A stretch of DNA of 64,000 nt from Ignavibacterium sp. (GCA_018335755.1 JAGXRK010000053.1:1-64000); one strand, 5' to 3'. Shown: positions 56,345 to 64,000, counted from the first letter of the stretch. Translations and numbers: made by a program. The notes: a model not told the origin generated them from the letters alone.

Positions 56345-56910
56345 TGTCTCCTTAAAAAGTAAGCAGCTGCGTAGGCACCGGCAAAAACCATCATCATAAA
56401 AGCCCAGCTTCCAACATTAAGCAAAGCGCCGCCGGTTAAGGCTTGTCCGCTGGTACAGCCACGAGCAAGTTTAGCCCCAAAGCCCATTAAACCGCCGCCA
56501 ATAAATGCAAATATTAATCTGTTTCTAACAGAAATTCTATTACCTTTTTCTGTAGTCTTTTTTATTCGACCACCTAGCGCACCCGATATAAAGCCGCCAA
56601 CAAACACACCAAGAACTTCAAATACTAACCAATCTTTTAATGGATTTGTAGTTCCATCACCAAGGTATTCTTCATAAAATTGATTTGATTGAACGTGTGC
56701 AGGAGCAACTTTATCAACTCCAACAGCTACTAAAGAAGAGAAAGCACCTGAAGCACCTAATCCTCTTCCCATAATCACAAAAGCAGCCAGAAGAACAAGA
56801 CCTAGTCCGATTCCGGATAAATAAGGATTCCAATAGGGTTTAGGCGTCTTCAAAACTTTTTCCTCCACTGTTGAAATATTTTCATTAATTATATTTGATA
56901 CTGATGACAT
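56335..56910 (-). CDS. YeeE/YedE half transporter, ARGCTSG-type half
   Basis: This is a 191-residue membrane protein with four to five helices. Its single Cys152 is in GAKLARGCTSGQALTGG, the second conserved Cys motif of YeeE/YedE proteins. A cytoplasmic N-terminal tail of about 28 residues precedes the first helix. It is encoded between the NrfD subunit gene (23 bp upstream) and the CPG-type half, with which it overlaps. The pair probably imports thiosulfate or a related sulfane-sulfur compound for, or exports product from, the reductase encoded in the same operon (inference). Confidence 0.85.
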   Translation of the reverse strand: MSSVSNIINENISTVEEKVLKTPKPYWNPYLSGIGLGLVLLAAFVIMGRGLGASGAFSSLVAVGVDKVAPAHVQSNQFYEEYLGDGTTNPLKDWLVFEVLGVFVGGFISGALGGRIKKTTEKGNRISVRNRLIFAFIGGGLMGFGAKLARGCTSGQALTGGALLNVGSWAFMMMVFAGAYAAAYFLRRQWI

Positions 56911-56933
56911 TTAATAATTCTCCACAATAAAGT

Positions 56934-57884
56934 TTATTTTGCTAAAGTTGTTGTTATCCAGGTACTGTATTGACCTGCTTCAACAATTACAAATCTTAAA
57001 AATAATCCACCCAGAATTACAAGAATAGGTGCTAACGCTGTATGCTGTATTTTATGATTAACAGCTAAAGATTGAATGATTAACGGTATAATTATTCCAA
57101 GTCCGATTACAAAAACCCAGAATACCGGAGCATAAGGTCCATTAAGCAGCAAGTTTGCCGCATCTATATGAACCTGAGTGGCGGTAAATAATCCGATAAA
57201 AAATAATAGAAAAATGAAAAGCTCAATTATCAGAAAACCGTTATCTGCTTTTGCAAGAAGTTCACGTTCATATCTATCCTTAGCAATCATATGAACAAAA
57301 GCAGCGGCGGATGATAATCCGGAAATCAGGAAGAGCATTCCAAGAATGCTGCTGTTCCATAGAGGTCTGGCAACCAGCGAACTGAGTAAAATACCTGTAT
57401 AGATTCCAAGCATTCCTCCCAAAATCATATTTCCAATACCAATATTTTTAACCAGATAAGGATGCTTAGAAAAAAACTCATTTATCTTTTTAACGTAAGG
57501 AATTTTTTCTTTCAGGAAATAATTTGGATTAATCAGGAGCATGATAATAAGTGCAGGATAAACCAGAATAAGAATCCATGAACCCCAGGACATCGGTGAA
57601 GTTACCTGAAAAGTAGTATAGAATCTCCATACATGCACTTTATATTCAATATCAAGAAATAGCGCAAACATTCCAAGGCTCAAAGCTATAATGCTGATAA
57701 CTGGAAGATAATGACAAGAACATTTTTCCTCTTTATATCTTCCTTTGAAAATAAAATAACCCGATATCATCATCATTCCAGCTACAAATCCTCCTAGAAA
57801 AAGATAAACTGGTATTTCCCACCCCCATACGTGTACATAAGGGTCAATCAAGTTATTATTTCGTGTTGAATAAAGTTCATTCAT
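56934..57884 (-). CDS. NrfD-family membrane subunit (PsrC-like)
   Basis: This 316-residue integral membrane subunit has eight to nine helices. The opening NNNLIDPYVHVWGWEIPVYLF is typical of PsrC/NrfD quinol-interacting subunits. It should carry electrons between menaquinol and the Fe-S subunit encoded just upstream (11-bp gap). With the molybdopterin and ferredoxin subunits it forms a three-part oxidoreductase of the complex iron-sulfur molybdoenzyme class. Confidence 0.9.
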   Translation of the reverse strand: MNELYSTRNNNLIDPYVHVWGWEIPVYLFLGGFVAGMMMISGYFIFKGRYKEEKCSCHYLPVISIIALSLGMFALFLDIEYKVHVWRFYTTFQVTSPMSWGSWILILVYPALIIMLLINPNYFLKEKIPYVKKINEFFSKHPYLVKNIGIGNMILGGMLGIYTGILLSSLVARPLWNSSILGMLFLISGLSSAAAFVHMIAKDRYERELLAKADNGFLIIELFIFLLFFIGLFTATQVHIDAANLLLNGPYAPVFWVFVIGLGIIIPLIIQSLAVNHKIQHTALAPILVILGGLFLRFVIVEAGQYSTWITTTLAK

Positions 57885-57895
57885 ATTTCTATTCT

Positions 57896-58435
57896 CTAAA
57901 TCAAATAATATACATGAGGTTTAGTTCCAGCTTCAGGAATAAGTGTTTTATATTTTCTGGAAGTCAGAAGTTTGCTTACTTCGCTTTGCCGATCATCAAG
58001 ATCACCGAAATACATACAGTGTGTAGGACAAACAGAAACACATGCCGGATTCATTCCTTTTTCAACACGTTGTGAACAGAAAGTACATTTATCAGCATAA
58101 CCTTCTGGATTTATAAATCTTGCATCATAGGGGCATGAAGCAAGACATGCTTTACAGCCTGTGCACAAGTCGTGATGAACTAAAACAATTTCACCCAAAT
58201 TACTAACGTGGCTTGCACCTGTAGGGCAGCAATGAACACAAGGAGGATTTTCACAATGGTTACATCTTTCTGATCTTATTTCCATGTGAAGTTCAGGAAA
58301 CTTTCCGACAGATTCAAAGTTTATCCAATCACGGTTAAAACCTTCAGGAACATTGTTTTCAGTTTTACAGGCAACAACACAATCCATACAGCCGACACAT
58401 TTTTTAGTATCAATTACCATCGCATATCTTGCCAT
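57896..58435 (-). CDS. Four-cluster ferredoxin subunit (PsrB-like)
   Basis: This 179-residue electron-transfer subunit has four 4Fe-4S binding sets: CVGCMDCVVAC, CNHCENPPCVHCCP, CTGCKACLASCP and CTFCSQRVEKG with CVSVCP. This is the DmsB/PsrB/PhsB pattern. It has no signal peptide of its own, consistent with co-export with the Tat-signal catalytic subunit. It is separated from the catalytic gene by one base. Confidence 0.93.
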   Translation of the reverse strand: MARYAMVIDTKKCVGCMDCVVACKTENNVPEGFNRDWINFESVGKFPELHMEIRSERCNHCENPPCVHCCPTGASHVSNLGEIVLVHHDLCTGCKACLASCPYDARFINPEGYADKCTFCSQRVEKGMNPACVSVCPTHCMYFGDLDDRQSEVSKLLTSRKYKTLIPEAGTKPHVYYLI

Positions 58436-58436
58436 A

Positions 58437-60638
58437 TTATACCTCCGCTTCGAATGTTACGAAATTAACATTCATTGCAGTACCGCCCATAAGTGGATCT
58501 ACTTCATACTTTGTAATTAATTGAGCGTCGCTTGCACCTTTTAAGTAAGCACTACTTAAGGCTCTCGATCTGTGACCAAATCCATGAACCATATAAACAC
58601 AATCTGTTCTTATTCTTTCAGTTACTCTAACTTTTATTTTGTTGCTTACAACATCATCCTGATTTTTTAATCGAACATACTTTCCATTCTCTAAACCATA
58701 TCTCTCAGCAACATCAGTATTCACCCAAACTTCATTCTCATCCATCATATCCATCAGGACAGGATTAGTTTGTGTTCTTGAAAAAGAGTGGACAGGCGCT
58801 CTTCCATAAAGAAGTCTGAAATATCCGGGAGGTCCTTCTTTTGGTTTTAAGTATTTGGGAATTGGATCGAATCCTGCCTGAGCCAATTGAAGTGAATAGA
58901 ATTCTACTTTACCTGTGGGAGTAGGAAATTCAATGGGAACACCTTCATCAAAATAGATAGGCTGCTTTTCTCCCCTGATGATTCCTTTTGTTTTTAATTC
59001 ATTGTAGTCATAACCAGAGTTCGTAACTCTATTTTCAAGATATTCATCTATATTTTTCCAGGGAAAGTAATGACCAAGATCTAATTTTTCAGCTAGTTTT
59101 TTTGCCATCCACCAGTTGGGTTTCTGATCATTAGGTGGATCGACTATCGGCTGCCGGATTGCAATGAATGGGTCGCGGAACCATTCAACATTCAGGTCAT
59201 CATGTCTTTCCAGATAAATTGATTCAGGCAGAACTACGTCAGCCCAGCCGGCAATCTCACTTGGTATTACATCTACGACGACCATCAAATCGAGGTTTTG
59301 AATTGCTTTAATTGTTTCCTCCTCATTAGGAAGAGCCTGAAGCAGATTGGTTGCATAAACCAGCCATCCTTTAACCGGATACGGGTTACCTGTTAATGTA
59401 GCTTCGCGAATTCCGGTTGTAATTGTTTCATGAGCGAATGGATATTTATTATCTGGATTATCAACCTTACCTCTTTCAGATTTTGGATATTCAGGATAAG
59501 GATAACCAACAACATCCATACTTTGCGGATAATAGAAACCTCCTTTTCGTCCCCAGTTACCCATTAAAGCATTTAGCATAGCAATTGCCCTGCTTCGTTG
59601 AGCATCATCACCGTACCAGGTAACGTGTCTGCCGGGATGAATAAGAGTCGCAGGTTTATGAAGAGCCATTTCTCTTGCTGTTGCTCTGATCACATCCGGT
59701 TGTATGGTTGTTTCCGGATAAGCCCATTCAGGTGTATACTGCTGAATTTCTGATGCAAACTGTTCAAATCCAAATCCATAATTTTCAACAAATTCTTTAT
59801 CATATAAATTTTCATTAACAATTACATTCATCCATGCCAAGATTAGAGCGAGATCAGTTCCAGGTTTAATTGGTAGATAATATTTTGCTTTGCTTGCTGC
59901 AATGGAATACCGCGGATCAACAACTATAATACTTGCATCTTTTTCGATTACTTCTGCAAATTCCTGAACCTGGGTATTGTGCATGTTTTCACCAAGGTGT
60001 GATCCGATAAGTACAAGACATTTTGAATTTCTGATATCAGTTCTTTCCGGTGAACTAACATCTTCGCCAAAAGTCAATCTGAATCCAACGTCTCTCGGAC
60101 CACGGCATTGTGCAAAGGAGGGTGCTGAAATATTTGGTGAGCCATAAGCTTTAAGAGTATGCTTAAAAAAATTACCGCCAATTCCGTGACTGAATAAAGC
60201 AACCGCTTCAGGGCCATAATTGGTTTTAATTTTTTTCATCTTTTCGGCAATGTAATCGATTGCTTCATCCCAGGTTACTTCAATCCATTTTTCTTCTCCG
60301 CGATGACTTTTACGTATCAACGGAGATTTTAGTCTATCCTTGTCATAATGTGCACCAACACCTCCGGTTCCTCTCGGACAGAGTCTACCTTCACTTAAAG
60401 GATCAAGAGGATTGCCTTCGACCTTCCAGAGCTTTCCATCTTTTACATAAGCAATTGCACCGCACTTCCAGAAACATATATCGCAATAGGTAGGAATTTT
60501 CCGGATACCTTTTTCCTGCTTTTGATTTATTTTATCTGCACTTTTAACAATTGTGTTTAATGTGCCTGTTAAAGCGGCAGCAGTAACAACCGTTGCACTG
60601 CTTATCTTTAAAAATTTCCTTCGAGATAATGAGTTCAT
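58437..60638 (-). CDS. Molybdopterin oxidoreductase, polysulfide/thiosulfate reductase-like
   Basis: This 733-residue catalytic subunit has a Tat signal (SRRKFLK at residues 5-11). The N-terminal 4Fe-4S set is C52, C55, C59 and C87. Cys178 in SFAQCRGPRD is a plausible molybdenum ligand as in PsrA/PhsA. The bis-MGD binding domain ends with NVNFVTFEAEV. The length matches Wolinella PsrA better than the much longer sulfite dehydrogenase SoeA. Neighbouring sulfur-transport and rhodanese genes favour polysulfide or thiosulfate as substrate. Tetrathionate or arsenate are alternatives not excluded by what I can see. Confidence 0.87.
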   Translation of the reverse strand: MNSLSRRKFLKISSATVVTAAALTGTLNTIVKSADKINQKQEKGIRKIPTYCDICFWKCGAIAYVKDGKLWKVEGNPLDPLSEGRLCPRGTGGVGAHYDKDRLKSPLIRKSHRGEEKWIEVTWDEAIDYIAEKMKKIKTNYGPEAVALFSHGIGGNFFKHTLKAYGSPNISAPSFAQCRGPRDVGFRLTFGEDVSSPERTDIRNSKCLVLIGSHLGENMHNTQVQEFAEVIEKDASIIVVDPRYSIAASKAKYYLPIKPGTDLALILAWMNVIVNENLYDKEFVENYGFGFEQFASEIQQYTPEWAYPETTIQPDVIRATAREMALHKPATLIHPGRHVTWYGDDAQRSRAIAMLNALMGNWGRKGGFYYPQSMDVVGYPYPEYPKSERGKVDNPDNKYPFAHETITTGIREATLTGNPYPVKGWLVYATNLLQALPNEEETIKAIQNLDLMVVVDVIPSEIAGWADVVLPESIYLERHDDLNVEWFRDPFIAIRQPIVDPPNDQKPNWWMAKKLAEKLDLGHYFPWKNIDEYLENRVTNSGYDYNELKTKGIIRGEKQPIYFDEGVPIEFPTPTGKVEFYSLQLAQAGFDPIPKYLKPKEGPPGYFRLLYGRAPVHSFSRTQTNPVLMDMMDENEVWVNTDVAERYGLENGKYVRLKNQDDVVSNKIKVRVTERIRTDCVYMVHGFGHRSRALSSAYLKGASDAQLITKYEVDPLMGGTAMNVNFVTFEAEV

Positions 60639-60640
60639 AA

Positions 60641-61075
60641 TTAATTTGATAAATTTTTAATAGCTTCTTTAACCATAGTACAATCCTGGAAAGACAGGTA
60701 AACTTCACATTTTACGCAATCAAGAGAAGCACACAGATTATCTATGTGGTGGTATGTCCAGCAGGGCTTCTTTGCTTCGGCATATGCCTGACAATTTGAT
60801 CTGTCCTTCTCAGTACAACTAACAATTTTCCAACAAGGAATCAGCGAGAGCATAGATCTAATTCCGGCTATACTAATTTTTTTTTCATTTATAGCTGTTC
60901 GGATACATCTCAAACGCTCGATATCAGAGTCAGAAAATAACCTGTGCCTTGTTTCTTTCTGGTAGGGAAGTATCAAACCCTCTCTTTCATACATCCTTAA
61001 GGTGTGTACCGAAACATTTAGCAGTCTGGCGGCTTCACGAATCGGGTATTTTGGTCTAAAGGTTTCTTCGTTCAT
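60641..61075 (-). CDS. MerR-family regulator with Cys-rich C-terminal domain
   Basis: This is a 144-residue regulator. The MerR winged helix covers about 10-75 (IREAARLLNVSVHTLRMYE, then GLILPYQKETRHRLFSDSD). The effector region is unusual. Two CW units, PCWKIVSC with NCQAY and KPCWTY with LCASLDCVKCEVY, bring the protein to nine Cys in total. They resemble the two-CW metal or redox module. It is first in the sulfur operon, two bases before the reductase gene, and a perfect palindrome covers its promoter. It is probably the operon's own sensor of sulfide, polysulfide or redox state (inference). Confidence 0.88.
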   Translation of the reverse strand: MNEETFRPKYPIREAARLLNVSVHTLRMYEREGLILPYQKETRHRLFSDSDIERLRCIRTAINEKKISIAGIRSMLSLIPCWKIVSCTEKDRSNCQAYAEAKKPCWTYHHIDNLCASLDCVKCEVYLSFQDCTMVKEAIKNLSN

Positions 61076-61085
61076 ATTTTTAATT

Positions 61086-61107
61086 GTTGATATTTATAAA
61101 TATCAAC
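61086..61107. promoter_or_regulatory. Perfect 22-bp palindrome, candidate regulator operator
   Basis: Arms GTTGATATTTA (61086-61096) and TAAATATCAAC (61097-61107) are exact reverse complements with no spacer. The palindrome ends 11 bases from the regulator start codon. On the minus strand TTGGCA lies just upstream (near 61123-61118), about 16 bp before TAAATA within the palindrome, so the palindrome would overlap a promoter. Confidence 0.65.
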
Positions 61108-61379
61108 TTATTTGCCAATAATATCCTTGTAAAATCTAACATTTTATATCATTCAGAATTCTAATCTTTTCAAAAAATAGAATTAGTTTAATTTAATTTC
61201 CAATAAATGGGAATTACAAAGTATTACTAATTATAAATAATGTATTGATAGCAAGCAAAGTTGACTCTCGTTAATTTTATTCTATCTTAATACTATATTT
61301 AAAAAAAGTTTTACTACTGTTATCTAATTCTATTTGTTATCTCATTTGTTCTAAAAACCTTAGATGAAAGGAGGACGTG
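61108..61379. other. Divergent intergenic region
   Basis: This AT-rich spacer lies between the regulator operator and the lipoprotein gene. The only clear elements are the minus-strand TTGGCA mentioned for the operator and a strong SD (AAGGAGG at 61368-61374) for the plus-strand gene. No plus-strand TAnnTTTG box and no repeat or RNA structure was found. Confidence 0.4.
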
Positions 61380-61874
61380 ATGAGAGGAATAATAGTTACC
61401 TTTCTTATTTCTTCTCTGTTTATATTTTCCTGCAGTTCAGAAGAAAAAATTGATATGAATGCAGTGCATAACGAAGTATTAAGTGTTCTGGAGAATTATC
61501 AAAATGCTCACGAAACACAGAATATTGAAATACTTCGAAATTGTTTTTCTCCGAAACCTGATATTATAATACTTGGTACGGATGAAAAAGAACTATGGGT
61601 TGATCGTGAATCATTACTTAATGAACAGGAACGATTTTATAATACGGTTGATGAAGTAAAACTATCACCGAGAGATAAAATTGTTAAAATGTGTCCTTCT
61701 GGTAAAAGTGCCTGGTTCTATATGCGTGTGAACTGGTTTGTTAAATCCGGAGATGAAAAATCCATGTTTGAAAATATCAGAACTACAGGCGTAATGAATA
61801 AGGAAAATGATCAGTGGGGAATTGTTATGATGCATACTTCGATGCCGGTAAAAGGACAGATTGTTCAATATTGA
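61380..61874 (+). CDS. SnoaL/DUF4440-like lipoprotein
   Basis: This 164-residue lipoprotein starts at the ATG at 61380, five bases after a strong SD; a GTG one codon earlier is too close. The signal peptide ends in the lipobox IFSCSS. The mature part has the NTF2-like/SnoaL fold pattern: a helix with HNEVLSVLENYQNAHETQN, then strands with AWFYMRVNWFVKS and ENIRTTGVMNKEN. Relatives include ketosteroid-isomerase-like proteins of mixed function. It lies between the two minus-strand sulfur units and is divergent from the regulator. A link to sulfur metabolism is only positional. Confidence 0.75.
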   Translation: MRGIIVTFLISSLFIFSCSSEEKIDMNAVHNEVLSVLENYQNAHETQNIEILRNCFSPKPDIIILGTDEKELWVDRESLLNEQERFYNTVDEVKLSPRDKIVKMCPSGKSAWFYMRVNWFVKSGDEKSMFENIRTTGVMNKENDQWGIVMMHTSMPVKGQIVQY

Positions 61875-61928
61875 TTTTTTGCTGATTGAAATATCAATAT
61901 ATGTTTTGTGTTTGGTTTATAAGGATAT

Positions 61929-61977
61929 GAGGTATAAAGGAAGTTTCAATACCTTTATACCTCTATACCTTTTTTTA
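61929..61977. terminator. Terminator between convergent genes
   Basis: A perfect 12-bp stem (GAGGTATAAAGG at 61929-61940, CCTTTATACCTC at 61952-61963) has an 11-nt loop. TATACC and a T7 run follow on the plus strand. It lies between the lipoprotein gene and the stop of the persulfide dioxygenase-like gene and may serve both. Confidence 0.75.
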
Positions 61978-61978
61978 G

Positions 61979-63388
61979 CTAAACTGAAGCTAATTCACCT
62001 TTCTCAACAGGATAATTTGCCTGATTCCAGCCGTTAAATCCACAGGTTAAATTAACTACATTATCAAACCCTGCGCTTAGTAAAACACTAGCTGCAATTG
62101 CGGAACGATCACCGCTGGCGCAATGAACAACAATTTTTTTATTTGCCGGAAGTTTGTGAAGATTATCAACAATATAACCCGAAGGAATATTAATAGCATT
62201 TGGAATATGCGAAGTTTCAAATTCTGATTTACCTCTTACGTCAAGCACAAAATAGTCATTAAGATTATCATTAAGTTCGTGAACAGTAAGCTGGCTCAAG
62301 GTTTTTAATTCATATCCTGCATTTGAAATTTTATCAATATCATTTACATACCCCACAATATTATCAAGACCAATTCGGATTAATGCTTTTGTAAGATCTT
62401 CAATTCTTTCATCGCGTGTAATCAATAAAAAAGGATTTTGATAATCTAAAATCCATCCAGCCCAGGTGCTAAATACAGAGTTATCCTGAATATTAATACT
62501 ATCAGGGAAATGTCCACCAGCAAAAGATATTTTATTTCTAGTATCAATAATCTTAACACCTGCTTCAGCATGCTGTTCAAACTGCTGAATACTTAACCTT
62601 CCGGGACGAGGTATTGAACCAAGCACTTTAGGACCAATTTTATTAAGTTTTTTCATCATTGCAAAGTACTTTGGCGGTTCGGGCTGCCCATCTAAAAGTG
62701 TTCTTACAAATTCTTCTTCATCTTCTATATTCAATCCCCAATTTGCAATTTTTTCATAACCTACAGTTGAACTTGGAACGGCTCCGAGTGCCTTACCGCA
62801 GGCTGAACCGGCACCGTGCCCGGGCCAAAGCTGAATAAAATCATCTAATGCTTTAAATCTTTTTAATGATTGAAACATTTGATGTGCAGCTTTTTCCTGT
62901 GTACCTGTAATTCCGGCAGCTTTTTCTAACAGATCCGGTCTGCCAATATCACCAACAAAAACAAAGTCACCTGTGAAGATCATAACAGGTTTATTAGATG
63001 CCGGTGCATCTGTCAACAGGAAAGAAATGTGTTCTGGTGTATGCCCCGGTGTGTGTAATACTTCAAGTATAAGATTTCCTACTTTAATTTTATCCCCATC
63101 TTTTAATCCTATATGATCGAACTGATACTGCCAGTCAGCGCCACCTTCATCAGATAAGAAGACTTTCGCGCCAGTGGATGCAGCAAGTTCACGAGTGCCG
63201 CTAAGAAAATCAGCGTGAATATGAGTTTCTGTAATGTGGGTAATAGTTAAACTTTCCTGTTCAGCAATTTCAAGATAGGTATCTATATCTCTTTTAGGAT
63301 CGATAACAATGGCTTCTTTAGTTGCCTGGCATCCAATGATATAGCTTGCCTGAGCTAATCCTTTTTCATAAATGTGTTTAAAGAACAT
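61979..63388 (-). CDS. Persulfide dioxygenase-rhodanese fusion (CstB-like)
   Basis: This 469-residue protein has three domains. The N-terminal metallo-beta-lactamase fold (1-245) has H56-x-H58-x-D60-F61, His116 in HTPGHTPEH and Asp141 in FTGDFVF, fitting a mononuclear Fe(II) persulfide dioxygenase site. A middle rhodanese fold (about 265-355) has no Cys in its loop. A C-terminal rhodanese (about 365-465) has active Cys in VVHCASGDRS. This order matches CstB of Staphylococcus, which oxidises persulfides to thiosulfate. It is encoded ten bases after a single-domain rhodanese gene. Its likely role is detoxifying or recycling sulfane sulfur. Confidence 0.88.
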   Translation of the reverse strand: MFFKHIYEKGLAQASYIIGCQATKEAIVIDPKRDIDTYLEIAEQESLTITHITETHIHADFLSGTRELAASTGAKVFLSDEGGADWQYQFDHIGLKDGDKIKVGNLILEVLHTPGHTPEHISFLLTDAPASNKPVMIFTGDFVFVGDIGRPDLLEKAAGITGTQEKAAHQMFQSLKRFKALDDFIQLWPGHGAGSACGKALGAVPSSTVGYEKIANWGLNIEDEEEFVRTLLDGQPEPPKYFAMMKKLNKIGPKVLGSIPRPGRLSIQQFEQHAEAGVKIIDTRNKISFAGGHFPDSINIQDNSVFSTWAGWILDYQNPFLLITRDERIEDLTKALIRIGLDNIVGYVNDIDKISNAGYELKTLSQLTVHELNDNLNDYFVLDVRGKSEFETSHIPNAINIPSGYIVDNLHKLPANKKIVVHCASGDRSAIAASVLLSAGFDNVVNLTCGFNGWNQANYPVEKGELASV

Positions 63389-63397
63389 ACATCCTCC

Positions 63398-63742
63398 TTA
63401 TAATCCTTGCTCTAAGGGTTCATACCAATCAAGAATTCCACTCTGTAAATTGTAGACAGTTTGAAATCCCACTCTTAACATTGCCATCCCGGCATGATAA
63501 CTTCTATTGCCGCTTCGGCAATAAACGTAATAATTTTTTGATTTATCCAACTCTTCAATTTCCTGCAGAAAGGCTGGACTCATTATATCAATCAACTTTG
63601 AACCGGGAATATGACCTTCTGCATATTCACCCTTAGTTCTTACATCCAGAATGACTGAATTAGAATCATTCTTAAATTTATCAGAAAAAGTTAATGAATC
63701 TACATTCATAACTTTAGCTGAATTGTTTGTTTCTTTGAACAT
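63398..63742 (-). CDS. Single-domain rhodanese
   Basis: This 114-residue cytoplasmic rhodanese has the CH2A-like DVRTKGEYAEGHIPG and a complete catalytic loop YCRSGNRS, with the active Cys near residue 75. It probably passes sulfane sulfur between the TauE-type transporter encoded 26 bp upstream and the dioxygenase-rhodanese fusion 10 bp downstream. No signal peptide is visible. CstA-like sulfur carriers are the functional analogue. Confidence 0.9.
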   Translation of the reverse strand: MFKETNNSAKVMNVDSLTFSDKFKNDSNSVILDVRTKGEYAEGHIPGSKLIDIMSPAFLQEIEELDKSKNYYVYCRSGNRSYHAGMAMLRVGFQTVYNLQSGILDWYEPLEQGL

Positions 63743-63768
63743 TATTTCTCCTTATTTTTATCAATATT

Positions 63769-64000
63769 TTACTGCAGAAATAGTTCTTTACCAATGATAT
63801 AAATTCCCATTACCATAACAAACCAACCAAAAGCCGGTTTAAGTCTCTGAGAAGAAATAAATTTAGATAGATAACCTCCTGCAAAAATTCCGCTGACAGC
63901 AAGCAAAGAAACTATAAAGAGCAACATCCAATCTATTTCTCTTTGTATTCCTAAATCTCCTGTAAAACCAATTAAAGATTTTGCAGCAATAATAAGCAGG
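63769..64000 (-). CDS. TauE/SafE-family permease, C-terminal part (cut by window edge)
   Basis: The last 76 codons before a TAA (63771-63769 on the minus strand) encode AAKSLIGFTGDLG, then a membrane helix LLFIVSLLAVSGIFAGGYLS, KPAFGWFVMVMGIYII and the end GKELFLQ. This is the C-terminus of a sulfite/organosulfonate exporter-like TauE/SafE protein. The start lies beyond position 64000. It appears to be the first visible gene of the unit with the rhodanese and persulfide dioxygenase genes. Confidence 0.85.
   Translation of the reverse strand, partial: LLIIAAKSLIGFTGDLGIQREIDWMLLFIVSLLAVSGIFAGGYLSKFISSQRLKPAFGWFVMVMGIYIIGKELFLQ

Noticed and set aside
58437-60638. Assignment of the Mo enzyme as SoeA-type sulfite dehydrogenase
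   Set aside because: SoeA proteins are considerably longer, and the 733-residue length, Tat signal and separate four-cluster subunit fit PsrA/PhsA better. Substrate remains open.

Overview
The window looks like a chromosomal segment from an Ignavibacteria-type bacterium (Ignavibacteriota, in the Bacteroidota/Chlorobi superphylum). The basis is AT-rich DNA, two secreted proteins ending in type IX secretion (T9SS) sorting domains with the NYPNPFNP motif, T9SS-associated outer-membrane genes, and two tRNA genes preceded by a Bacteroidota-style promoter (TTG, about 20 bp, TAnnTTTG). No rRNA, CRISPR array, prophage or transposase was seen. Species level cannot be fixed from sequence reading alone.

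Layout. 1-5.5 kb: two tandem T9SS cargo proteins with modular, near-identical C-termini and duplicated terminators. 5.5-11.8 kb (minus): an AAA+ ATPase/VWA pair, a class C beta-lactamase-fold hydrolase, clpP, tig and tRNA-Leu. 12-19.4 kb (plus): PP2C phosphatase, a Ser/Thr kinase carrying a YCF48-like propeller, a membrane metallopeptidase, an AI-2E family permease and CCA-adding enzyme. 20.1-26.1 kb: a five-gene TolC/adaptor/ATPase/two-permease export system. 26.1-29.9 kb: envelope genes (helix-hairpin-helix barrel protein, PorV/PorQ-like barrel, DUF4835/PorD-like protein). 29.9-33.4 kb: GNAT acyltransferase, serine palmitoyltransferase-like enzyme and NAD-dependent reductase, which together look like a bacterial ceramide pathway. 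33.4-46.2 kb: mostly housekeeping and envelope genes (cytochrome lipoprotein, tRNA-Ala, MATE, SpoIID, Maf, flippase-like protein, EF-G paralogue, HIT, lipoproteins, DUF58, phosphohexomutase). 46.2-46.6 kb: nested inverted repeats. 47.4-54 kb: tyrosine/homogentisate catabolism (hpd, hmgA, fah, flavin reductase-like protein, acetoacetyl-CoA synthetase), with small palindromic repeats within and after the cluster. 54-64 kb: sulfur metabolism.

The sulfur region is the most distinctive. A seven-gene minus-strand operon runs from a Cys-rich MerR-type regulator, over whose promoter sits a perfect 22-bp palindrome, through a Tat-exported molybdopterin reductase, a four-cluster ferredoxin and an NrfD membrane subunit (polysulfide/thiosulfate reductase-like). 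It continues into two half-size YeeE/YedE transporters and a membrane-anchored rhodanese-fold protein. That last protein has lost its catalytic Cys (Ser instead) and has a single Cys as its very last residue. A second minus-strand unit encodes TauE/SafE (cut by the window edge), a single-domain rhodanese and a CstB-like persulfide dioxygenase/rhodanese fusion. Together they suggest import, reduction, relay and detoxification of sulfane sulfur. The substrate and the job of the C-terminal-Cys protein are inferences.

Gene starts: several genes appear to use TTG, and where a better-placed ribosome binding site exists the start has been moved and this is stated.
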